Positions 45,024-53,813 are shown, numbered from the stretch's first letter. The stretch: 64,000 nucleotides of DNA from Providencia hangzhouensis (GCF_029193595.2 NZ_CP135052.1:3968001-4032000); one strand, 5' to 3'. Notes: generated from the letters alone by a model not told the origin. Translations and numbers: made by a program.

Positions 45024-46204
45024 TAACTCGCCACATTATCTGATTGAATAACAACTTGTTCGCCCTCGCTAATGCCCTCAAGTACTTCGACGAAATGGCG
45101 ATCATTAATCCCCACTTTGATGGTGCGAGTTTCCGGTTTTTCATTGTTGATCACAGTCACTTCATATTGGTTTGCACCTACAGCTCGCCCCAGAGCACTA
45201 ACGGGGAGTCGTAAAGCATCTTTCGCTTGTGCAACACGAATAAATACTTGCGCTGTCATTGATGTCTTTAATGCACGATCGGCGTTATCAACCTCGAACG
45301 TTCCGTTGTAATAAATTGCACTGTTCTGTTGCCCACCAGAATTATTGTTATTTTCATCAAGCGCTTCAGGGGGAATGGGTTGAACATACCCCATCGTACT
45401 TTCGTAGTGCGTTTCAGGGTCCGCGATCACATAGAATGTGAGGGGTTGGCCTGGGTGGATTTTTTGAATATCTGCTTCCGAAATTCGTGTCTGAACCTGC
45501 ATTTTATCTAGGTTCGCCAACACTAAAATGGTCGGTGCCGTCTGTGAAGAAACGATGGTTTGCCCTTCGTTCGCCACAATACCCAGTACTTCGCCACTAA
45601 TCGGCGCGATGATTCGTGTAAAATTGAGGTTAGCTTGTGCAGTTTGTACATCCATTTCTGATTGTGTGATTAACGCCTCATTAACATTAACCTGCTGTAA
45701 TTGCGCCTCATATTGTGCTTGCGCTTGTTCATATTCACTGCGAATACCAGAACCATCTCGCTGCATCACTACCTGACGCCGATAGGCTTTGATGTACTGT
45801 ATTAAAGTTGCTTCCGCAGCCCGTTTTTGCGCCTGAGCACTGGATAACCGGGCGGTTGCATTTTTGAGCTCAGACTGCTGGATAGTTGGGTCGATTTCTG
45901 CTAATAACTCCCCTTTAACCACTTTGTCGCCTTGTTTTACATATAATTTTCTGATTTGCCCGTTAACCTGAGCACCTACATTAACTTGCATTGAGGGCTT
46001 TAATGTCCCCGTTACCATGACGACTTTTTCAATATCGCCACGTTCCACCGATAAAATTACGTTTTCATGCAATGCTGGGGCGGGTGATTGCCACACAAAA
46101 CGGCCGATCACCACGACCAGCACAAGCAATGCCACTAACCCACCTAAAGTGCGTAATCGTTGGGTCGTTAAACCCAATTTTGGTGCTACATGGCGGGAGG
46201 TCAT
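45023..46204 (-). CDS. macA: MacA-type periplasmic adaptor
   Basis: 393 residues. N-terminal membrane helix (about 20-38), lipoyl half 'VNVGAQVNGQIRKLYVKQGD', helical hairpin (about 105-190), lipoyl return 'FTRIIAPISGEVLGIV', beta-barrel and membrane-proximal domains ('EVTVINNEKPETRTIKVG'). It links MacB to the outer-membrane channel. It overlaps the C39 ABC gene upstream and macB downstream by 1-4 bp, so the three-component pump is cotranscribed with the peptide exporter. Confidence 0.91.
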   Translation of the reverse strand: MTSRHVAPKLGLTTQRLRTLGGLVALLVLVVVIGRFVWQSPAPALHENVILSVERGDIEKVVMVTGTLKPSMQVNVGAQVNGQIRKLYVKQGDKVVKGELLAEIDPTIQQSELKNATARLSSAQAQKRAAEATLIQYIKAYRRQVVMQRDGSGIRSEYEQAQAQYEAQLQQVNVNEALITQSEMDVQTAQANLNFTRIIAPISGEVLGIVANEGQTIVSSQTAPTILVLANLDKMQVQTRISEADIQKIHPGQPLTFYVIADPETHYESTMGYVQPIPPEALDENNNNSGGQQNSAIYYNGTFEVDNADRALKTSMTAQVFIRVAQAKDALRLPVSALGRAVGANQYEVTVINNEKPETRTIKVGINDRHFVEVLEGISEGEQVVIQSDNVAS

Positions 46205-48402
46205 AAGGAAGTTCCTTCCATTGCCGCTAACAAAGAAGGTTCAGATTGAGGCGTGCCTGCTGTGACACAAGGGGCTTTATTGGTGCTGTTCTCAAGACTT
46301 AATTCCCCATCCACGATTCGGTAAAGTGCATCGAAATTAGCCGCTAACTCTTCACTATGAGTGACAACAATCAATGTTTTACCTGTTTTCTGGCAATGTG
46401 ACTGAATGGTTGCCATGACTATTTTCGCCGTTTCTTCATCCAAATTGGCGGTGGGCTCATCCAATAACAAAATAGGGCGGGCACTGTACAACGAACGAGC
46501 CAATAACAAACGTTGACGTTGCCCAAGTGACAGCGCCGCATGGCTTTCTCTTATTAACGCATTAACCCCACCAGGTAATTGAGTAATCACTGCGCCGAGT
46601 GCCAATTTATCAAGCAGCACTTCGACTCTTTTTTTATCTTTTTCGCGGAAGTTAGGGTCAAATAGCGTAATGTTATCTAAGACGGTCGCATTAAATAAAA
46701 TATCTTCTTGGCTTTGCAAGCAAACCAATTGCGTAAGCTGCTGCACACTGACGGCTTCACCATTGGATTCGCATACTCCTTGCTGTGGGCTGAATAAACC
46801 CGCAATGGTACGTAATAACGTGCTTTTTCCTGCCCCTGACTCCCCAACAATGGCAACCTGCGTGCCTGAAGGTAAGTCTAATGACACATTATTTAAAATC
46901 GGTTTTGCAGGGTCATAACTGAAATGGATCCCCTTGAAAGATAAGTGTGGTGCTTTTCCTTGTACTGAGGTTTGTTTTTCGTGGAATGGTGCGGTGTCCT
47001 GCTCGCTTTTCTTAGGGAATAAAGAATGGGCGCGTGTATCAATAATATGCAGTTGCGACTTATGTATAATCGCATAAAAAATACGCGTCACATAATTGGT
47101 AAAAATTTGACGCAAGAAACTATAAGCAAAGAAATCCCCCAACGAAATTAACTCATTGGCCACCATGGGTAAAACCACCAACATAAAAATGACCATCTCC
47201 AAACTACCAGTTAATTGATAGATGCCATCTTTAATTTGTTGATACACATTTCTGCGTTGTATACAGGTAAACAATTCACGACTTAGCCATGCAAATTGCG
47301 CCTTACGCTGATTTTCTATCCCTGCTGTTTTTATGGTCAGAATGCCTTGCAGCGTCTCCATAAAAAAGTCATTTAATTCTGCCGATTTTAGCTGTAACTG
47401 CTGGGTATACCACCGATCACGAATAATCGCCCATACGCTAATTAAGCCCATCACGGTAACACCCACAGCTGAAATAGCCGCTAATACGGGTGCAATCCAA
47501 AACATGGTACCTAATGCTATCGCACAAATAACCCAATCCGTTCGTAGCCCGTTATCCAGCTCAATTTTTTCGGTTAATGCCCCCTGCCAAGCGACAAAAC
47601 GGCTAAAAACATCCCCGGGTGCGCGTTTTTCAAAAAATCGCAATGGATTACTCAATAAACGAGAGAAACCAACCCCACTTTTAATCAACACAAAGTGTTT
47701 TACGAATCTCTCACTCAGCATTCTCACACCAAGGGCTAATAGTGTTGCAACCACAAAGGCAACAATAAACCAGCCATAAGGGAAAATGGCATTTTTGGCG
47801 TCGGAAAAGGCTTGGTTGATTGCATTGCTCACCATGGCTGGCATTAAAAATAGCGTTAAAGAAACCAAAAAAGCGAATATCATCAACCAATAAACACCGC
47901 GAATCTCTGAGGTTTCTTTCAGGCTCATTGCATGAGGGGCTTTTTTCCCTGCCCCATCATTTTTGTCTTCCGGTGCTAATGATTCAATTTTTTCCAGCGC
48001 GGTATCCGGTTCTAAAATTAATGCATAACCGCTGATTTCCGCTTTTAATGCAGAGAAAGGTAGCCACTGCTGCCCAATTGCAGGGTTCATCACACACACG
48101 TTATTTCCCTTGCGATAAGCAAGCAGCACAAAATGGCTTGCTCCGTAATGTAAAATAGCGGGAAGTGGTAAACTATTGAGCTCTTGGTGCTCAAATAACA
48201 CCGGTGTCGTCGCAATACCGTAATTGGCTAAAATGGACGAAAGGTCAATCAAAGAAGTTCCATGATCCGATGCTGGATAGACCTCTCGCAGAGTTTCAAG
48301 AGAAACGTTGAGACCTTGGGTTTGTGCTAACATCGCAATACATGCTAAGCCACATTCATTGGTTTCTTCTTGAGAAACAAAATTTGGAATAATATTTTTC
48401 AT
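46201..48402 (-). CDS. C39-peptidase-containing ABC exporter (bacteriocin/colicin V type)
   Basis: 733 residues. N-terminal C39 double-glycine peptidase: Q11, catalytic C17 ('QEETNECGLACIAML'), H90 ('GASHFVLLAY'), with N106 ('VMNPAIG') where aspartate is usual. Then six transmembrane segments (about 170-450) and an ATPase with Walker A 'GESGAGKSTLL', signature 'LSLGQRQRLLLAR' and Walker B 'PILLLDEP'. Such transporters cut leaders after Gly-Gly and export the peptide. The obvious substrate is the double-glycine peptide encoded at 50128-50325. It follows the acyltransferase gene by 6 bp. Confidence 0.92.
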   Translation of the reverse strand: MKNIIPNFVSQEETNECGLACIAMLAQTQGLNVSLETLREVYPASDHGTSLIDLSSILANYGIATTPVLFEHQELNSLPLPAILHYGASHFVLLAYRKGNNVCVMNPAIGQQWLPFSALKAEISGYALILEPDTALEKIESLAPEDKNDGAGKKAPHAMSLKETSEIRGVYWLMIFAFLVSLTLFLMPAMVSNAINQAFSDAKNAIFPYGWFIVAFVVATLLALGVRMLSERFVKHFVLIKSGVGFSRLLSNPLRFFEKRAPGDVFSRFVAWQGALTEKIELDNGLRTDWVICAIALGTMFWIAPVLAAISAVGVTVMGLISVWAIIRDRWYTQQLQLKSAELNDFFMETLQGILTIKTAGIENQRKAQFAWLSRELFTCIQRRNVYQQIKDGIYQLTGSLEMVIFMLVVLPMVANELISLGDFFAYSFLRQIFTNYVTRIFYAIIHKSQLHIIDTRAHSLFPKKSEQDTAPFHEKQTSVQGKAPHLSFKGIHFSYDPAKPILNNVSLDLPSGTQVAIVGESGAGKSTLLRTIAGLFSPQQGVCESNGEAVSVQQLTQLVCLQSQEDILFNATVLDNITLFDPNFREKDKKRVEVLLDKLALGAVITQLPGGVNALIRESHAALSLGQRQRLLLARSLYSARPILLLDEPTANLDEETAKIVMATIQSHCQKTGKTLIVVTHSEELAANFDALYRIVDGELSLENSTNKAPCVTAGTPQSEPSLLAAMEGTSL

Positions 48403-48408
48403 TATTAT

Positions 48409-49365
48409 TTAATGGCTAATAAAATAAAGTGAATGGCTATGCCATAAAAGCCAATCATTGGGATAATGACGAACCGCATTTTCAATGATGGCTGGCATTT
48501 GAGTTGCAACATCTTTTGCTGCAACAGGCGGATAAACCTTGATTTGTAAACCATTTTGGTAGTACAGATGATAAAAAACTACCTGTGCCGAAATCGCACT
48601 GGACAAACGCACAACACCATTGTGTAGCTTTGCTGCACGGTTAAATAAGTGGCACGATAATTTGCTCGACGCCCCTTCCTCTGTTTGAACCGTGTAATCA
48701 GGGGTAATATCAGGGAAAACAATCATATTTTTTTGCCCTGCCGCCGTTTCTGTCATCGCAGTCATTAATTGGCTAGCTAATACTTTATTTCCCTGATGAA
48801 TGGAACAATAAGATAAATTCACCTGGCCTAACTCACGTGCCGAAGCGTTATACTTTTGCTGCTCTGCGCTCGACGAAACCACCACCGTTGCATTCCCAGG
48901 AGTCACCCCCGCCCCAACCATGGTGGCTAAAACATCAGAAACCATATGCAACGGAGCAAGTACAACGGGTTTATTTTGTTGGTGTAAGGGCGCAACGACG
49001 CTATCAAGTTCAAGTGTACAAACTCGAACTTGCGCCATGATTTTTTGGTTTTGTCCCCATGTGGCTGCCTCTTCCAAAATGAAGCGTCGAACGGCTATCC
49101 AGCCCATATTAATATGCCCTTTCGTTTCCATTAAACTACGAAAGTTTTCCGTGGCGACTTTATTCCGATTACGATATTGACGACCTAATAAACCTACACG
49201 ACATAATAAATTAGAAACAAATAATACCGATGTGATATAGCCTCGGCGCAATAACAACCGTAAAAAGGCAAGTCCACTATGATTGAGTTTTTGATATCCT
49301 TTTTTAAACGGCATCAAACAGTTTTTCGCTGTAAATACCGTCCAGACAATGAAAAACCGGATCAC
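48409..49365 (-). CDS. LpxL/HtrB-type acyltransferase (substrate unknown)
   Basis: 318 residues of the lipid A biosynthesis acyltransferase family. Features: 'NRNKVATENFRSL' region near 67-79, 'VVLAPLHMVSDVLA' (135-148), 'MIVFPDITPDYTV' near 218 and the C-terminal 'HYPNDWLLWHSHS'. The family uses H-x4-D/E; here the spacing is H140-x3-D144, so the active site is altered or shifted. The context (peptide, ACP and ketosynthase in one operon) suggests it transfers an ACP-bound acyl chain to the peptide or an accessory lipid rather than to lipid A; this is inference. It overlaps the DsbA-like gene by 4 bp. Confidence 0.78.
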   Translation of the reverse strand: MIRFFIVWTVFTAKNCLMPFKKGYQKLNHSGLAFLRLLLRRGYITSVLFVSNLLCRVGLLGRQYRNRNKVATENFRSLMETKGHINMGWIAVRRFILEEAATWGQNQKIMAQVRVCTLELDSVVAPLHQQNKPVVLAPLHMVSDVLATMVGAGVTPGNATVVVSSSAEQQKYNASARELGQVNLSYCSIHQGNKVLASQLMTAMTETAAGQKNMIVFPDITPDYTVQTEEGASSKLSCHLFNRAAKLHNGVVRLSSAISAQVVFYHLYYQNGLQIKVYPPVAAKDVATQMPAIIENAVRHYPNDWLLWHSHSLYFISH

Positions 49366-50048
49366 CGTAACTCCTTATTACTTTTATCTAATAACTCAAG
49401 CATATAGGCAGTAAAGTCTGCAAAATCACGGTCTTGGTAAACAACATAGCGTTTATTGATAATAAAGGCAGGTGTTCCAGTAATTTGATAAAATTTGCTA
49501 ATTTCAAGCATATTTTTTAGACGTTCTTGAACGGCTTGGCTTTCACTGGTTTTTAGGTATTGGGTTGAATCAATATTATGCCGTTTTAACCATTGGTTTA
49601 AGACATCTTTATTAGCTAAATCAAGCTTATCGTTGATAACGGCAGTATAAAGATCCTGACGTAATTGAGATTCCCCCCCCATCTCTTCCAATGTCGCAAA
49701 AATAGGCGCATAGGCAGCCAGTCCCATATTATTATCCATGGCTAAATGAACGACTTTAAAGTTGACATTCTCAGGGAGTGTTTTTTCGAATTGGCTGACA
49801 TTGTCATGATTTACTGCACAATAATGGCAACCATAAGAAAGGACTTCTATGATGCTATTATTTTCTTTTATTGGACTCAACAGAACTTGTTCACTATTAA
49901 ATTCAATAAAAGAAGAGCCTTGTGCATCATCATTTGAGAAAGTATTAAAAACAAAAATATGATAGAACAAAACCGTCATGAGTGAAGAAGCAATAATAAC
50001 AAATAGAGTATAAAGTGTGATAGTTATTGGTTTAAAACGAGTATTCAT
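49362..50048 (-). CDS. DsbA-like thioredoxin-fold protein, membrane-anchored
   Basis: 228 residues from ATG 50048 (an ATG at 50063 is possible; GGAA ahead of 50048 is modest support). One N-terminal helix (about 8-33) anchors or exports it. The redox motif is 'YGCHYCAVN' and the cis-proline region is 'ITGTPAFIIN', as in DsbA/DsbG. It should make or correct disulfides in the periplasm. The peptide in this operon has four cysteines in its core, a clear candidate substrate. It lies 80 bp after the peptide gene, past a terminator-like hairpin. Confidence 0.85.
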   Translation of the reverse strand: MNTRFKPITITLYTLFVIIASSLMTVLFYHIFVFNTFSNDDAQGSSFIEFNSEQVLLSPIKENNSIIEVLSYGCHYCAVNHDNVSQFEKTLPENVNFKVVHLAMDNNMGLAAYAPIFATLEEMGGESQLRQDLYTAVINDKLDLANKDVLNQWLKRHNIDSTQYLKTSESQAVQERLKNMLEISKFYQITGTPAFIINKRYVVYQDRDFADFTAYMLELLDKSNKELR

Positions 50049-50072
50049 AACAGTTAATTCCATTCAGGTACG

Positions 50073-50102
50073 AAAAATACATGGGGATAACTCCCCATGT
50101 AT
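50073..50102 (-). terminator. Strong hairpin/attenuator between peptide and export genes
   Basis: Perfect 11-bp stem ATACATGGGGA / TCCCCATGTAT (50077-50087, 50092-50102) with a 4-base loop. On the minus strand it is followed directly by a run of U. It lies 25 bp after the peptide stop and should give much more peptide messenger than downstream messenger. Confidence 0.88.
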
Positions 50103-50127
50103 CAATTAATAAAAATTAAATTTAATA

Positions 50128-50325
50128 CTATGGAGCTGTTACATCACAGTTTGATGCACCAACAGCTTTCGCTTTGTATGTTTTGTTACCGTGCTTATCA
50201 GTACAAGTCGTTACTAATTGGCAAGATTTAACACCACCAACAGTGATGCTCTCGTAAGAATCAGTACAAACTTGTTTTGTTCCACCAACTACAGCAGCAG
50301 CTTCGATAGCATTTAACTTTTTCAT
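50128..50325 (-). CDS. Double-glycine-leader peptide, four-cysteine core (bacteriocin/microcin-like)
   Basis: 65 residues. The leader 'MKKLNAIEAAAVVGG' ends in Gly14-Gly15, the cut site used by C39 ABC exporters. The predicted core is 50 residues with cysteines at full-length positions 20, 35, 41 and 60 and a second Gly-Gly at 30-31; it is rich in Thr, Ser, Lys and Val. It resembles small 'MKKLN...VVGG' proteins of the DUF4762 type as far as I recall. AAAGGAA precedes the ATG. A terminator-like hairpin follows, then genes for disulfide formation, acyl transfer and export. Function unproven: antibacterial peptide, signal, or modified lipopeptide. Confidence 0.8.
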   Translation of the reverse strand: MKKLNAIEAAAVVGGTKQVCTDSYESITVGGVKSCQLVTTCTDKHGNKTYKAKAVGASNCDVTAP

Positions 50326-50435
50326 GTTATTTCCTTTAATATAGATTTTAATTAATAAAACGCCCTATTTATTGATAATTAACACCAATAAATCCTTTAG
50401 ATTTTTAATTAACACACGAATTACCACGTGAATAA

Positions 50436-52106
50436 TTAAAAATTCAATCCTTCTAATTTCTCATTATTATCAAATAAAAAAATCGCTTTTCCTTTGACGC
50501 TTTTTGCTTTCTCTTTCTCACCTAATTCATTTAAAACAAGAATCCAAGAAAAATAAACATTAATATCTGGGCAAGAACGAGAATAGCTTTCTGCCCAAGA
50601 CGAAAATAAATTCAAGTAATAGGGGTTCTGTGTCTCGTTATAGCGTAACAAATACCCCATATTGAGATCCAATTTATAACGATCATTGATTAAGTAATAT
50701 TTCCACTCGCTATAATCGGGCTCATTCATAGAAAGAAGAAACTGTTGCCCTGTTTTTTCGATATACGTTAAATATTGCTGCGTTTGCAAAGTAAAATACA
50801 GCAACCCCATGGATAACAAACCACCTAACGCAATAATTGTTTTCGAACAATACCCTACAATTTTATTTAAATGATATTTTTTAGTTGGAATATCGGCACA
50901 ACGTATTAGTAGTATCAATACCACCCCATGAGGTATTGATAGCCACAATGGAAACTCTGTCATCATATGAAAAACAATTGGTAACGCAATAACTAAAAAA
51001 ACATAATTATTATTTTTATTTTTTAATGAAGAATAAAGTAGATACCCACTACCAATAATAACTAACAATATCGCAGCAATGCCAACTACCCCACCTTCAA
51101 CCATCCAACGTAATATCTCATTATGTGGATGTGATATGACCCTTTCACTGGTTCCAAGTAACCCACCACCAAAGCGCTCTAAAAATACAGATTCAAAACT
51201 ACCAACACCCGTACCAAATAAAATATTTTCACTAAATAAATATAAACTATGCTGCCATAACACCCATCTAATGTGCGATGTCTGTAATTTACTTTCAGAA
51301 AAGTCAGAAATATTAAAACCAATTTTTATTCCATAGCCAATAATAAGACCGATAACAATCGATATTAAAGAATAAAAAATATATTTACGATGATACTTTG
51401 CAAAAAAATAAAAAACAATAACAATTAATAATAAATTTAAATATCCAGTTAATGATTGAGACAATGGCAATACCACGCTCATTAAAACGAGACTCACAAT
51501 AATAATGGCTGACGCATACCATGTGACAGTTCTCATTAAAATAAACATACCTATTGCACTGGCAATGCCAACACAAATAAAACTAGAAAGAACATTAACT
51601 TGTTGGAATACGCCATATGGCCTATCCCCTGATATCGGAAAAAAATTAAAAATTTGTGCTATTGAAAATAGGCTCTCAATAATAGCAGAAAATAATATAC
51701 TGCAAACAATTATTTTCAATACAGTTTCTGAAATATTTATTTGCAGTAAAGCTTGATAAAAAAATAACGCGCCCAATAACCAATATGCTGTCAAGTATGC
51801 ATTAAACTGGTAATCTTTAGGCGCAAAAAAACACAAACCTAATAATAAGACCAATCCAATCGTAATATAATTACTCGACTTAGAGTAATATAATCTTGAA
51901 TTTTTAATTTGTGTAATACTAACCACTACAATAAAAAAAGCAATAAAAAAACCACTAATTATATTGAATGGTAATGACAAACCTGTTCCGCCCATATTCG
52001 GCAGATAAATATGCAATATAATGCCAAAAAATATAACGACAAAACTTAAAAGAACCCATGGATAACGTTCTTTTTTATTATCTTTAATTTTGATTGCAAA
52101 CATCAT
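50436..52106 (-). CDS. PglL/O-antigen-ligase-like membrane protein at the end of the fimbrial operon
   Basis: 556 residues with about twelve hydrophobic helices. 'RPYGVFQQVNVLSSF' (about 162-176) and the periplasmic-loop motif 'SHPHNEILRWMVEGG' (325-339), with 'SENILFGTGVGSF' before it, are typical of the Wzy/WaaL/PglL superfamily; the first resembles PglL-type protein O-oligosaccharyltransferases. A C-terminal soluble tail of about 120 residues follows. It starts 11 bp after the last fimbrial gene on the same strand, so it is probably cotranscribed. It may glycosylate pilins or another exported protein; which one is inference. Confidence 0.75.
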   Translation of the reverse strand: MMFAIKIKDNKKERYPWVLLSFVVIFFGIILHIYLPNMGGTGLSLPFNIISGFFIAFFIVVVSITQIKNSRLYYSKSSNYITIGLVLLLGLCFFAPKDYQFNAYLTAYWLLGALFFYQALLQINISETVLKIIVCSILFSAIIESLFSIAQIFNFFPISGDRPYGVFQQVNVLSSFICVGIASAIGMFILMRTVTWYASAIIIVSLVLMSVVLPLSQSLTGYLNLLLIVIVFYFFAKYHRKYIFYSLISIVIGLIIGYGIKIGFNISDFSESKLQTSHIRWVLWQHSLYLFSENILFGTGVGSFESVFLERFGGGLLGTSERVISHPHNEILRWMVEGGVVGIAAILLVIIGSGYLLYSSLKNKNNNYVFLVIALPIVFHMMTEFPLWLSIPHGVVLILLIRCADIPTKKYHLNKIVGYCSKTIIALGGLLSMGLLYFTLQTQQYLTYIEKTGQQFLLSMNEPDYSEWKYYLINDRYKLDLNMGYLLRYNETQNPYYLNLFSSWAESYSRSCPDINVYFSWILVLNELGEKEKAKSVKGKAIFLFDNNEKLEGLNF

Positions 52107-52117
52107 GTTTTCATTCG

Positions 52118-52681
52118 TTATTGATAATTTAATGTATAGTACGCAGTACTATAAAAATTCCCATAGGTAATCGTTTGGTTAATTCTCGCTTCAGGCTCAG
52201 CCTCGACATAAGCCTTAAATTGAATTTCCGTATTATTTGTTGCCAGATTTTGTGCTAATGATGGCGTATTCAATTCTATGGGTGTTTCATTTAAGTTTAA
52301 TAACCCAATACCGATTCCGCTAGCTTCACTTTGGTCACTAATCGCAAGATGGTCAGGAAGATTCTTATTTTCAATTCCATTAAAAGTCACTGTCACCGAT
52401 TTAAATATGGTCGTATTACAATTCGTTAAATGGATTGAGAAAATTAAAGGTTTCGACTTACCTTCTTTATAAAGGTCTTTAACCGAAATTTGTTGAAAAT
52501 CAACAGGGACCTTCTCACTTCCCGGCGCTATCTGACATGGCGTAGCAATAACCATGCCTCTGAATGAATAGCTTCCCATATTAGTTGGGATCACACTCGC
52601 ACTCATCGGCCCCGAGACTAATAAATATAAGCCAATCGACAATAAATATTTTGTACGCTTTATCTGATTATTATTTCGCAT
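52118..52681 (-). CDS. Minor fimbrial subunit
   Basis: 187 residues from ATG 52681 (GAGG 6 bases ahead; an ATG at 52693 is also open). Signal peptide ends near 'SGPMSA'. The pilin domain has the disulfide pair in 'ATPCQIAPG' and 'LTNCNTT' and the C-terminal beta-zipper 'YYTLNYQ'. It is a FimF/MrpG-like adaptor or terminator, seventh in the chaperone-usher operon, between the adhesin-like gene (overlap) and the ligase-like gene. Confidence 0.82.
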   Translation of the reverse strand: MRNNNQIKRTKYLLSIGLYLLVSGPMSASVIPTNMGSYSFRGMVIATPCQIAPGSEKVPVDFQQISVKDLYKEGKSKPLIFSIHLTNCNTTIFKSVTVTFNGIENKNLPDHLAISDQSEASGIGIGLLNLNETPIELNTPSLAQNLATNNTEIQFKAYVEAEPEARINQTITYGNFYSTAYYTLNYQ

Positions 52682-52689
52682 GATCGGCC

Positions 52690-53811
52690 TCATTGGAATT
52701 CAGCAAGGATTGTCCCGGTACTTGTAAATTCACCTTCTTCCACACTACTACCAGGCGCAGCTATTGGCGCAGCCGTTAAGTTCCAGGTACCTTGGTTATT
52801 AATAAAGTCAGGCACTTGGTATGCTTGATTCGGTTTTACCAATGTACCCGCCACATTATCAGTCACCACAATGCCAAGATTTGTGCGTTTCACACCGTTT
52901 TTTAACGTACCGAAATAATCAGGGTTAAAATCCGCACTGCCTGACGCCCCCGGTAAGAGTGACAGCTTGATATTTAAATCACCTGTCGTAAAACTTCCAC
53001 CGGTACATTTAACTGGGATCTTAAAGGGCTGAGCATAATTAATTCCATTTAACTGTTCACTCGTATTTGCTACATCAAGAAAATCAATATTAATTGGGTT
53101 ACCTTCATTAATCGTACACTCATCAGCAACCGTGATGATCCCTGCTCCTAAAACAACCCGAGTTGAAGGGATTGGCGCATAAGCTGTACTGCCATTCGCT
53201 GGGCTGCCTTTTTTGGCAAAAACCTGTACCAGCTCAGCTTGGTTGATGGTAATGCCATTAATAATCGGTTTTTTCAGCCTAAACGTGATTGTCCCACTCG
53301 ACCCTGTCCGTAGCTCGACGCCATAGTCACGGCTATTAACACTCGGTGGTGTACACTCTATTGGGTCAGATCCCCCATTCCACATATCCTTCACTGGGAC
53401 AGTAACTTTCTGACCAACCCTTCCCCCTATTTGAATTTCAACTTTTACATCAAAATATTCATTAAGGTTCAGGTACCCTGGGTTTTGCATTGATGTAGGA
53501 ATGGTTGACATTAAATCAAATGTCATTCCTGAATCAGGATCTGAATTTCCAGGACCTCCTGGCTTCATATAACTTTGGCAGTAAATATCGAAAAAAGGCC
53601 AGTTACCCACATCAAAATTGAATACTGTTTCAGCATCTTTCTCATTGACCAGTAGCTGATTATTCATTGTCGCTTCGAATGTGTAAGTCCCCCCATCAGG
53701 TATAGCGGAGCCGTGAGGAAAGCCTAAAGCAGATAACGGCATTAACCCTATTGTGAATAGACCGGCCACAATAGTCATATCTTTTAGTTTTTTGTTGTTG
53801 GATACAAACAT
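52690..53811 (-). CDS. Fimbrial tip adhesin (two-domain, FimH-like)
   Basis: 373 residues, about twice the size of a pilin. Signal peptide ends near 'PLSALG'. The N-terminal domain (about 31-220, cysteines in 'DIYCQSY' and 'PIECTPP') would bind a receptor; the C-terminal pilin domain (about 230-373) has 'ADECTINEG', 'VKCTGGSF' and ends 'GTILAEFQ'. This is the layout of FimH-type tip adhesins. The receptor cannot be predicted. Confidence 0.8.
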   Translation of the reverse strand: MFVSNNKKLKDMTIVAGLFTIGLMPLSALGFPHGSAIPDGGTYTFEATMNNQLLVNEKDAETVFNFDVGNWPFFDIYCQSYMKPGGPGNSDPDSGMTFDLMSTIPTSMQNPGYLNLNEYFDVKVEIQIGGRVGQKVTVPVKDMWNGGSDPIECTPPSVNSRDYGVELRTGSSGTITFRLKKPIINGITINQAELVQVFAKKGSPANGSTAYAPIPSTRVVLGAGIITVADECTINEGNPINIDFLDVANTSEQLNGINYAQPFKIPVKCTGGSFTTGDLNIKLSLLPGASGSADFNPDYFGTLKNGVKRTNLGIVVTDNVAGTLVKPNQAYQVPDFINNQGTWNLTAAPIAAPGSSVEEGEFTSTGTILAEFQ

Positions 53812-53813
53812 GG

